Positions 49,901-55,280 of a stretch of 64,000 nt of DNA are shown here, in pieces (positions within the stretch are counted from its first letter, which is position 1; every line of letters begins with the position of its first letter). A program made the translations under genes and the position numbers. The notes below the pieces were generated by a model, which was not told where the DNA came from, did no database searches, and saw nothing but the letters and a program-made list of their open reading frames with translations. The stretch comes from Verrucomicrobium sp. Its GTDB lineage: Bacteria > Verrucomicrobiota > Verrucomicrobiia > Methylacidiphilales > UBA1321. The DNA is taken from contig JAFIGT010000035.1 of NCBI GenBank assembly GCA_017849585.1, forward strand, positions 1 through 64,000, read 5' to 3'.

Positions 49901-52900
49901 CGTATTCTCACTTATGCGGAATTTGACGCGCAGGCCAATCGTCTCGCCCGGCTTCTCTGCGCGAAAGGCGTGCGGCCCGAATCACGCGTAGCGCTCTTGA
50001 TGGGACGACGGCCGGAAACTATCGTGGCGATGATCGCCGTGCTCAAGGCGGGCGGCGCTTACGTGCCGCTCGATCCGGAGCACCCGGCGGAACGCTTGCA
50101 ATGGATGATCGATGATGCGGCGCCCCTGTTCGTTCTGACCGATGGCGCTTATTTCGAGATGGATCACCTCGTGTTGGATTGGGACGAGGCGATGCGTGAG
50201 GCTGCCGCGCTCGATGCCACGCCGTTACCGGTGGTGGCGCGTGGGGACAATCTGGCTTACCTGATTTATACATCTGGCTCCACCGGCTTGCCCAAGGGTG
50301 CGGCGATCACACACGGCAATCTCGGTCACGCCGCGGACGCGTTGGCCAAGGCCTACACTGTGCGACCCGATTCGAGCGTCATGCAACTGGCGACGTTCAC
50401 TTTCGACGCCTCGGTGGCCGAGCTCTTCATGGCCTTCGCGGTCGGGGCACGGCTGTTGATGCCTGCGACCAAGGATGAGTTGGTGGGCCAATCACTCTGG
50501 CAGTTGCTGAAAAAAGAGCAGGTTTCGCATCTGCAAATCACGCCGTCCGCGCTTGCGTTGCTGCCGGTGCAACCCTGGCCCGGATTGGAAGCGTTGATCG
50601 TCGTCGGCGAAGCGTTTCCGAAAGAACTTGCTGAAACGTGGCGCGCGCATGCGCGATTGATCAATGGCTATGGCCCGACCGAGGGAACGATTTGCGCAAC
50701 GTGCGCCACCGAATGGGCGGTCAATACGCAACCACCGATCGGCCGCCCGATCGAGCGCGTGACGGTTTATCTACTCGATAATGCGATGCAGCCGGTGCCT
50801 GTCGGTGCACCGGGCGAAATCTATATTGGCGGCGCAGGCGTGGCGCGTGGGTATTGGGAGCGAGTGGAATTGACCGCAGCGCGTTTCGTGCCAGATCCGT
50901 TCCATCCGCAGGAGGGGAAGCGATTGTATCGCACTGGTGATCGCGGTCGTTGGCGCGCGGATGGACAAGTCGAATTCCTCGGTCGAGTGGACGACCAGGT
51001 GAAGATTCGCGGGCAGCGCATCGAGTTGGGTGAAATTACAGCGGCTCTGTTGTCGCACTCCGGCGTGCGCGAAGCCGCCGTGCGCGTGGTGGAAGGCGAA
51101 GGCCGCGAAGCCACCTTGGTCGGCTATGTTGTGGCGGCGGAAGACGGCGAAGCCTTGAGCTATGGTCACGTTGCGGACTGGCAGCGACTGTACGATGGCC
51201 TGATGACGCAGCCGCACGCGGAAGCCACTTCGACTTTCAATATCAATGGGTGGAACAGTCTTTATACAGGTGGACCGCTTCCGGCGGAGACCATGCGCGT
51301 CTGGCAGCAGTCGATCACCCGGCAGATTCTGGCGTTGCAACCGCGCCGCGTTCTCGAAATTGGTTGCGGCAGCGGCCTGATGCTTTTCCCTGTCGCGCCG
51401 CATTGCGAAAGCTACTGGGGCACCGACCTCTCGCAAGCCACGTTGCAGCGGCTCGAGCGCGTCGTGCAGGAGCAGGGACTCAAGCAGGTCAAGCTCTGGC
51501 ATCGTCCCGCCGACCAGTGGGATGATTTTGTCGGGACGAGTGTCGATACCGTGGTGTTGAACTCGGTCGTGCAATATTTCCCCACACTCGATTACCTGCG
51601 GCAGGTGCTAGTGCAGGCCTTGCGCGTGGTGGCGCCGGGCGGACGCATTTTCCTTGGCGATGTGCGGCATCTCGAATTGCTGGAAGCTTTGTATGCCTCC
51701 GTGGAATTGGCTCGCGCCGGGGAGAGTGCCAGTCGCGAGGAATTGCGCCGTCGCGTCGCGTCGCGTCTGGAACGCGAGGAAGAGCTGGCGATCAGTCCCG
51801 CCTTCTTCCGCAACTTGACGGAGTTCAGCTCACGCCTGAAGCGGATTGAAATCCGGCCGCGCGGGGGAGTGGCCAACGAGCTTTCCAAATTTCGCTACGA
51901 TGTCGTCCTGCATGTGGATGATGCGGCGGAAACGATGGAATCATTCGGCTGGTCCGTCGAGGTGGAGAAGGCGCTCGTCCGTGATTGGCAGACATTGCTG
52001 TGGATACGCGATGAATTGATCGCTCCCGAGGTACGGACCGCAGGCGAGTGGCGCTCTCGAATCGAGCAGATACCAGAGCGCTTCACGGCGGAAGAACGGG
52101 TGGCCTTGCTCGCGGAGAAGATGGTGGAAGGCCGAGCGTTTTCCAATCATCCGCTGCACCACCGCTCCCGCGAACAACTCATTGTCGCCTTGCGCACCCA
52201 CTTGCGCCGCACCTTGCCTTCGGTGATGGTGCCATCGCACCTTCAGGTGCTGGATCGGATGCCGCTCACCGTGGGCGGGAAAATTGATTTACGCCGCCTG
52301 CCCGTGCCGGTCACGCAGGCGAACCGGGTGGACCGCGCCCCGGTGCAGCCGCGTCATCCGATGGAAGATCTCGTCGCCTCGGCCTACGCGGAAGTGCTCG
52401 GCCTGGAGCGGGTGGGCCCGACGGATAATTTCTTCGAGCTCGGCGGTCACTCGTTACTCGCGTACAGTCTCATGGAGAAGTTGCGGCAGCGCACAGGCCG
52501 CGAACTTTCGCTCACACGTTTCTTTACCGGCCCCACGGTGGAACAGGTCGCGGCGAATTTGTTGGAACAGACGCGCGAGGTGGCGTGGTCGCCGCTGGTG
52601 CCGATTCAGACCTCGGGGCAGGAGCCGCCTTTCTTTTGCGTGGCGCCGATTTTGGGCACGGTCTTTCCGTACTTCGAACTCGCCCGTCAGCTCGGTCCAA
52701 ATCAGCCATTCTATGGATTGCAACCGCGCGGCCTCGACGGCAAACAGGCTCCGCATGATTCCATCGAAGCGATGGCCAAAGAATTCGCCGAGGCGATTCG
52801 TTCCGTCCAGCCGCAAGGGCCGTACCGGGTCGGCGGCTGGTCGTTCGGTTCGCCAGTCGCGTTTGAAACGGCGCATCAACTGGAAGCAATGGGGCAAAGC

Positions 52901-53479
52901 GTGTCGGTGGTCATCAGTCTCGACGGCGCCTTGCCCACACCGCGACAAATCATGCCGCGGAGCAGTCTGGCCAAAGGTGTGTGGTGGGGAATGACCGCCT
53001 TGTTCCGTCAAACGCTTCCCTATCTCGGCGATTACCTGTATCTCGCCGCGCAGTCGTCGCGGCTGCTGCGTCCGGAATCCGCTGCTTCGCGTCAGCCGTG
53101 GTCTTTCACCGCATGGATTGGTGAACAGCTGGGCCGCCTCGGTGGCGCTCCGGTTGTATCCAAGCAGTCGCGACTCTTGCTCGTGGAGCAACCGCTGTGG
53201 CGTGGCATGTTTGCGGTGTTCCGCGCCAATCTGCGCGCCTTGCGGGGCTATCGTCCGCAGCCGATTCACGCGCCGCTGATTCTGTTCTATAGCGAGGCCA
53301 GCCCCGTGGGCCGTCAGCCGCTGGATACCTGGCGCGGGATGTCGCCAGCCATTGAAGAAGTGCCCGCTTCGGGCGAGCACATGACCATGCTGCGGTCGCC
53401 CCATGTTGAAGGCCTCGCGAAAGTGTTGCGCCTGAAATTCGATGCGGCCGTTACAGTCCGCTCCACGACCGGGTCGTGA
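37946..53479 (+). CDS. four-module nonribosomal peptide synthetase with two embedded N-methyltransferases
   Basis: The 5177-residue protein reads C(1-435)-A(470-940)-PCP; C(1060-1490)-A-PCP; C(2110-2545)-A with MT insert (~3015-3335)-PCP; C(3510-3940)-A with MT insert (~4405-4740)-PCP-TE(4890-5160). All C domains keep HHxxxDG (His pairs at 129, 1191, 2246, 3643). PCP serines in LGGHS are S997, S2056, S3454, S4836. TE nucleophile is S4966 in GWSFG. Both MTs carry a SAM motif (LEIGCGTG, LEIGCGSG). Eye-read A codes (positions 235-331): DVAVIGAII, DPVQIGAVC, DALVVGGVC, DAAQIVGIC; none matches one I know. There is no epimerase. Predicted: a tetrapeptide N-methylated at 3 and 4. The first C domain suggests an acyl starter. 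ATG 37946 was chosen over TTG 37868. Confidence 0.95.
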   Translation: MRLSIGQEALYFEHQANPHSFALNECTLMRLRSEVNVTALHRALQHLVDRHESLRTHFRLTGKGVEAIVSPRAEVDFRAIDARVGGESAVDADLVALQNRQFDLERDSLFCARLWSLSPTDHRLLFLYHHLIIDGWSYWLFLEELRELYRSECRGEPHRLPPVEEQYENYVHAQEEFLASPKIAALAAYWEKKLADAPLQLNLPTDHPRSMDTDHRGDSVGVTLSPELSAALSGLAASRRTSLYTLLLAAYQSLIHRYTGQTDMAITSPVHGRNDKRWNQLVGYFVNQIVLRGQPSATISFEEFWTQIRTTVFGAYKHAAYPFPLMVRRAAQQQRSRSAMAQISFVYQKSQFRDEDLLLVYPGATTDDRVDFAGLNASGIIPPQKPCQSEIGLIVSEARQSLRLQFTYQTALFEAVTIRRFAAHFQEMLEAIVRDPSQPLGKLGELADLPRRSPKAMPAVMPSSKSRTVTTMLDLFATACEHHAARVAVECDGAVLTYKELDAYSTRLARYLRTVGVTRDVVVGLLVERSLEAIVAMLAIQKAGGAYVPLSPDYPKDRLEYLVQDAGVRVIVTTPADRRPLDLPVCWVDLTTIPETVPSSVELPIPHSLQAAYVIYTSGSTGKPKGVVVSQGSLAALTHSMMQGQRLHADSRMLQMTSLTFDVVGAELYPTLHSGGRLVIPSRSELLPGLPTVQLMERAKITHFVCTPSALSLLPYRDLPSLEVVIVGGEVISPALKERWSARHCLINAYGPTETTIIATAAEAPPSGELPPIGKPLEEVTVYVLDENLLPLPPGERGEICIGGAGVARGYCNRSDVTAAHFVPDPFSPLPGARMYRSGDLGYWREDGQLEFLGRIDQQVKIHGHRIELGEIEAILLEHEAITAAAVVVRKNQRDENELVAFLCATHAEDWRAYLETRLPFYMVPAAFTELEIMPITSHGKIDRQKLQEMPVSDRPPVAKTPPETAMEKRIAAVWSEMLQVENIGRHDHFFALGGHSLLAIRVAGRIGADLSLDIPRTLREFLANPVLSEWARRLETLQAPESATPNEVPLVHEANRAHTPLSFVQEQLWFVNQLDPGNTAYNTPFALRLQGSLDIDALARSVDTLAQRHASLRTCFQASGTELQQKVVDLHLPLEQVALSGETVEARLAEATAHVRTVLQRPFDLRTAPLHRAVLYPLALDDHLLLAEFHHIIADGWSFGIYQRELAALYADFSAGRTPELPSLPVQYSDFAAWQRERLSSERLQQLNDYWLKQLADTTPTELPWDYARPAVQTFQGAMYRGRIEPALLVRLKQLAREENASLYMALLAAFNILLHRYSGQEDILVGSPHANRLRPEVEGVIGAFANVLVLRSRPTPDESYRRLLAATRDTANAAFAHQELPFEKLVNQLGLERDLSRNPLIQVVFALQNAGGQEALWPGLTVQEFDVPVDSTRVDLECHVCEKDDAAEIIFVYNTALFAPATIERLTRYWLSLMESIAETPDRPIKQLAMMDAAERQRALDWSRGVKVRERAGAGQTLTALLEYAVLEHPLQSAVECDGVAMNYQDLHIEANKLARYLVETHGIKSERRVGVLMGRSIESVLAFLSIQKAGGVYVPLDPDYPVARLEFLIADAGLDLILTGENSSPKLTLPSQVTCLALSEARAQCADETGMPLPLRCQGENAAYMIYTSGTTGQPKGVVVPHAGIVNTVLAMVRDFGLKPGMRFYHFCSLSFDPSLVEIAGSLASGATLVIGRKDETAPGEPLWRFLSQQRVTHLQITPSALAFVPCRKWPELKLVITGGESLPQALALRWREHARMINAYGPTEVSVCATLTDAWKSATPPIGFPLPNTQVYILDATLQPVPSGVRGEIYIGGAGVARGYHQRPELTAERFIPDPFSTQPGARLYRTGDQGRWLTDGQIEFLGRIDTQVKLRGFRIELGEIEAILLDLPEVQDAAVIVATGAHSESLVGFIAVGDLTGKDQLPDEYLRHLRALLPTHLVPNALYLIETLPSTPNGKVDRARLIRMAATRMAAKSFSAPSTPMEQRVAAIWSEALGVARVGREDSFFALGGHSLLATRVLARLQEDIPLDVASALKNFFRYPTLAEFSAALETNAETADDIPCEPGRTTAPLSFAQQRLWFLHQLFPLDVSYNVPIQFRLRGAISDEALTAAVQELIDRHSILRTRFRPDGRGGAIQEIAPSMRARIEKLTFSKNGFTDAGEWANHHASAFIQVPFDLEKGPLFRMQCLHLGEGEYRFVCCLHHIIFDGWSAPIFINELFDNLDLKLGFKLVTRPPLPVQYADFAAWERQPAQESRWLSALEYWRQQLRDLPALELPGDHPRQAAPSGRAGRLYFEIPAEVLTKLEMLTRQSEATTYMGFLAAFQFLLGRWSGQDDFSVGTAVANRNQKELQNLVGFFVNSLVLRADLRGAVSFTELLARVRTTARDAFAHQEMPFERLVEELHPNRELFNPLFQVVCVLQQPQQVHYERTHFLADWVAPEVPLARVDIELHLFAHDNGFSGGLVYDRALFEPETIEQLAAQYVRLLEKIVAAPNRPLREFDLRTEKEIRNGSPSSPAAAEPVSSDFTQRFSLVAAIHPDRVALEDKDRCLSYGELDVLTDRVARRLQQRGVGPETIVGVMMDRSIEVVAAILAIMKAGGAYVPLDRNYPPDRLAFIVRDIDLQYIVTEGRSLPVEGRMMEWLDWSSLAAPDGGRGSDKGFAAAVLHPQQAAYLIYTSGSTGLPKGVVATQASLCASMAAQADAYRMGPESRMLQNASLNFDASVLEIFSALWSGARLVIPEKNARIPGPEMIRTLRRHAVTHLVITPSALVSLPEAELPELQVIVCGGEALPQSVITTWKPGRLLINGYGPTETTVCVSIASEWEWNRRAPIGRPLPTTQLYILDEELRPVPVGARGELYIGGALVTRGYLNRPDVTAEYFIPDPFSGEPGARLYRSGDLGRWRADGQIDFLGRRDDQVKVRGFRIELSEIEAALHEHPSVKEAIVLLRDNARQEREIAAYVVAKPDGERLQSERVGAWRQLYDDVIDKTSQAADPELDIVGWNSSYDGRPLPAVEMREWRDRTVAQILALQPRRVLEIGCGTGLLLLPTAPHVEAYWGVDFSAASLKRVGASVERKGWKHVHLLNRRADELEDLTAEHFDLVVINSVIQYFPSNDYMLKVLERLIAMLPDGARLFLGDVRNLELLATMQASVEWSHAADDCTREELARRVRRKVEAETELSFSPGWMLALPEQIERIHSVDLRWRRMPFANELSKFRYDAVLQIGPATGSPVRSWETLEVVAPVTSQALAQDLEIAAWVEGRSEWGTAARTVGEFRKLLTAHTRALQSDDLAIITGTRSHETARELTNNPLRAHITRQAQADLRRYLEERLPAHMIPSTLCVLDHFPVNRSGKVDRAMLRQIDEDRHDGTVIEPPATEMERLVAKVWSELLQIEAIGRHDNFFSLGGHSLLAMRVIGRLQDLIDVDVSTVLQSFFARPTLAEFARELEPTAQTRAVSRILPGTASGDIPLSYAQQRLWFLEKLFPGQTAYQSPFGLRMTGAIPADCVRQAMQAVLDRHSALRTIFATRQGRAVQLVQENVVLPFSFESWNGQGDAQAWLQAQANVFIRKPINLERDPLIKTKWFQLHEGEQVLLCSIHHIAFDGWSAPILLNEFLSNLDGLLSGALPLRPPLAVQYSDYAAWERSPEQEKRWGESATHWREALAGCEPLRLPQEGEPAGEAGLVKIKISREVSTALRELGQRHGASLFMTLLAAFDVLLSRWSGQERFLIGTGIANRHQKELQELVGFFVNSLPLPADLSGQPTFNELLTRTRDTVRTAFAHQEIPFERLVQELQPERTLRNPLFQVVFLLQDTPPDRWPISHFQIEPYALEWTTTRMDLELHLSDAEEGIHGVMYYDRSLFSSGTMERVAHQLERILQQVAVAPDQPLSEIRLIDDQERDRLLQQGSQNETATSVRSILEVWNETIRLHSDHVSVHCGERILTYAEFDAQANRLARLLCAKGVRPESRVALLMGRRPETIVAMIAVLKAGGAYVPLDPEHPAERLQWMIDDAAPLFVLTDGAYFEMDHLVLDWDEAMREAAALDATPLPVVARGDNLAYLIYTSGSTGLPKGAAITHGNLGHAADALAKAYTVRPDSSVMQLATFTFDASVAELFMAFAVGARLLMPATKDELVGQSLWQLLKKEQVSHLQITPSALALLPVQPWPGLEALIVVGEAFPKELAETWRAHARLINGYGPTEGTICATCATEWAVNTQPPIGRPIERVTVYLLDNAMQPVPVGAPGEIYIGGAGVARGYWERVELTAARFVPDPFHPQEGKRLYRTGDRGRWRADGQVEFLGRVDDQVKIRGQRIELGEITAALLSHSGVREAAVRVVEGEGREATLVGYVVAAEDGEALSYGHVADWQRLYDGLMTQPHAEATSTFNINGWNSLYTGGPLPAETMRVWQQSITRQILALQPRRVLEIGCGSGLMLFPVAPHCESYWGTDLSQATLQRLERVVQEQGLKQVKLWHRPADQWDDFVGTSVDTVVLNSVVQYFPTLDYLRQVLVQALRVVAPGGRIFLGDVRHLELLEALYASVELARAGESASREELRRRVASRLEREEELAISPAFFRNLTEFSSRLKRIEIRPRGGVANELSKFRYDVVLHVDDAAETMESFGWSVEVEKALVRDWQTLLWIRDELIAPEVRTAGEWRSRIEQIPERFTAEERVALLAEKMVEGRAFSNHPLHHRSREQLIVALRTHLRRTLPSVMVPSHLQVLDRMPLTVGGKIDLRRLPVPVTQANRVDRAPVQPRHPMEDLVASAYAEVLGLERVGPTDNFFELGGHSLLAYSLMEKLRQRTGRELSLTRFFTGPTVEQVAANLLEQTREVAWSPLVPIQTSGQEPPFFCVAPILGTVFPYFELARQLGPNQPFYGLQPRGLDGKQAPHDSIEAMAKEFAEAIRSVQPQGPYRVGGWSFGSPVAFETAHQLEAMGQSVSVVISLDGALPTPRQIMPRSSLAKGVWWGMTALFRQTLPYLGDYLYLAAQSSRLLRPESAASRQPWSFTAWIGEQLGRLGGAPVVSKQSRLLLVEQPLWRGMFAVFRANLRALRGYRPQPIHAPLILFYSEASPVGRQPLDTWRGMSPAIEEVPASGEHMTMLRSPHVEGLAKVLRLKFDAAVTVRSTTGS

Positions 53480-54152
53480 CGGTCCAGTCCAGTCCTTCGA
53501 CCGCCAGCGCGGCGGCGTATTCGGGTGCGCAGGGGAGATCACTCACGCGCCAACGCGTCACTTCAGCCTGGGCGAAGCGCGTGGCGAGCAGGACTGAGGT
53601 GCAACCCGATTCCAGCGACACATCAAACTCTGCCAGAGGGAGCGAAAGCCCGTTGCCGCGCGCTTTCAAAAAGGCTTCCTTGCGCGTCCAGATTCGGAAG
53701 AATGCCGGGGTTTGTTCTGCAGCGGGAAGTTGAAAGAGAGCGTTCGATTCGCTCTTGGAAAAAAAACGCGTCGCGACCGTGGCGAGATCGGGCAGGGTTT
53801 TGATTTGCTCCACATCGACGCCCACTTCGTAATCGGGGCTGATCGCCACCAGCGCGAGATCACCGGAGTGCGAGAGATTGAAGTGCACACCGCCATGCGG
53901 TGGTTCCAGTTGCGGTTTTTCCCAGCCGTTTTGCCGAATCATGATGTCACCAGGAGCAAGCGAAACATGTTGTGTCAGCAAAGATCGTAACGCCGCGTGA
54001 CTGATCACGTAGCGTTGCCGGTCCCGCTCGAAATGAAAGGCGTCCGCCTTCGTGCGTTCGGCGGTGGAGAGGAGCGCGCGGCAGTCTTCGATCTGCGCGA
54101 GGTGCTTGGTCCAGGAGATGCACCAGACTTCCACCGTGCTGGGGCTAGTCAT
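53451..54152 (-). CDS. 4'-phosphopantetheinyl transferase (Sfp type)
   Basis: The 233-residue enzyme loads phosphopantetheine onto carrier-domain serines, here most likely the four PCPs of the adjacent synthetase. Sfp-type motifs are intact: FNLSHSG (91-97), GVDVEQI with Mg-binding D113 and E115, and IWTRKEAFLKARGNGL (154-169) with catalytic E159 and K163. It is convergent with the synthetase and overlaps its 3' end by 29 bp. Its ATG overlaps the stop of the LacI-type gene by 8 bp (ATGACTAG), so it is co-transcribed with that regulator rather than with the synthetase. Confidence 0.95.
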   Translation of the reverse strand: MTSPSTVEVWCISWTKHLAQIEDCRALLSTAERTKADAFHFERDRQRYVISHAALRSLLTQHVSLAPGDIMIRQNGWEKPQLEPPHGGVHFNLSHSGDLALVAISPDYEVGVDVEQIKTLPDLATVATRFFSKSESNALFQLPAAEQTPAFFRIWTRKEAFLKARGNGLSLPLAEFDVSLESGCTSVLLATRFAQAEVTRWRVSDLPCAPEYAAALAVEGLDWTVTTRSWSGL

Positions 54153-55164
54153 GGACCGCCGCGGTCGAGTGCCGCACGATGAGCGGAATTGGCAGCGGGG
54201 TTGTCGTGTAGGCCTCTGCGGAATCCGATTCGTCCTTCTTTTCGTCGATCTGGCGCAGGAGCAGTTTCAAGCCTTCCGCGCCGCACGCATAGAGCGGACT
54301 TTGCATCACTGTGAGTGCGGGTTCGGATAGGGAGAGCGTCGTGGCGCTTTCAAACGCGATAACGGATAGATCGCGCGGAATGGAGAGGCCCATGTTCTTG
54401 CTCTCGGAGATGAAGCCCGCAGCGAGGTTATCGTTGCTGATGACCACTCCCGTGGGCCGTTCGTGCGGCGAGAGGAGTTGCAGCGCGGCGGAGCGGCCCG
54501 AGTCGGTCAGGTCATTGCTGAATTGCACGTGCTTGGCATTCTCGGTCAGTCCGGCCTTGCGCATGGCTTCCATGTAACCGCTGTGGATTTCGTGATGGCT
54601 GCGATCGGTGATGTCAAAGGAGACCAGCGCGATGCGGCGATGGCCGAGGGCGAGAAGATATTCCGTCGCGTCCATGCCGCCTTGATACGCATTCGTGAGA
54701 ATCTGGCGTACGCCATCGTCCTGCAACTTGCGGCCCACCACCACATGCGGTTGACCAAGCTGATGCAGGTCCGAGGGCGGCAGATAGGCTTCATTCTGCG
54801 AAATGAGCAGGCAGCCGACGGCGCTTTTTTGGGCCACGAGTTGGCGCAATTCACGGCAGGAACATTGTTGATTGTCGAACGGGTGAATCGTCAGATCGTA
54901 CTTCAATCGAAAGGCCATGTCGGCGATGCCGCTGAGGATGACGGAGACGTAGCCGCTCTTGAAAACACCCGGATAGGAGGGGACGAGAATCAGAATGTTA
55001 TTGCGATCCGCCGCCGACCAGCGCGGCTGGAATTTCATTTCATCCATCGCGAGGCGGATGCGTTGTGCGGTCTCGGGTTTGACACCGGGGCGGCCATTGA
55101 GCACGCGGGAAACGGTGGCGGGAGAAGTGCCGCAAGCTTGGGCGATGTCGTAGATGGAAGGCAT
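54145..55164 (-). CDS. LacI-family transcriptional regulator
   Basis: The 339-residue protein has the N-terminal LacI helix-turn-helix (IYDIAQACGTSPATVSRVLN, residues 4-23) and a periplasmic-binding-protein-like sugar domain with NILILVPSYPGVFKSGYVSV and a C-terminal VVISNDNLAAGFISES block. ATG 55164 starts the HTH directly; the longer frame to 55233 adds 23 unrelated residues. It is divergent from a glycosidase gene and probably represses it through the palindrome at 55257. It is also the upstream partner of the PPTase gene, so PPTase supply may respond to a sugar. Confidence 0.92.
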   Translation of the reverse strand: MPSIYDIAQACGTSPATVSRVLNGRPGVKPETAQRIRLAMDEMKFQPRWSAADRNNILILVPSYPGVFKSGYVSVILSGIADMAFRLKYDLTIHPFDNQQCSCRELRQLVAQKSAVGCLLISQNEAYLPPSDLHQLGQPHVVVGRKLQDDGVRQILTNAYQGGMDATEYLLALGHRRIALVSFDITDRSHHEIHSGYMEAMRKAGLTENAKHVQFSNDLTDSGRSAALQLLSPHERPTGVVISNDNLAAGFISESKNMGLSIPRDLSVIAFESATTLSLSEPALTVMQSPLYACGAEGLKLLLRQIDEKKDESDSAEAYTTTPLPIPLIVRHSTAAVHD

Positions 55165-55256
55165 GGAAGTGAAAGGGAGGAAACTTTTTTGGCTTGCGGA
55201 ACGATACCGAGGGAAGCCGCAAAAGAGAAACAAATTAAATTAATATTGAAATTAAT

Positions 55257-55268
55257 TGAAACGTTTCA
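55257..55268. promoter_or_regulatory. LacI-family operator
   Basis: TGAAACGTTTCA is a perfect 12-bp palindrome with the central CG typical of LacI-family operators. It sits 12 bp before the glycosidase start codon and 92 bp before the LacI-type gene, within its divergent promoter space. Confidence 0.7.
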
Positions 55269-55280
55269 CATAGTACCAGA

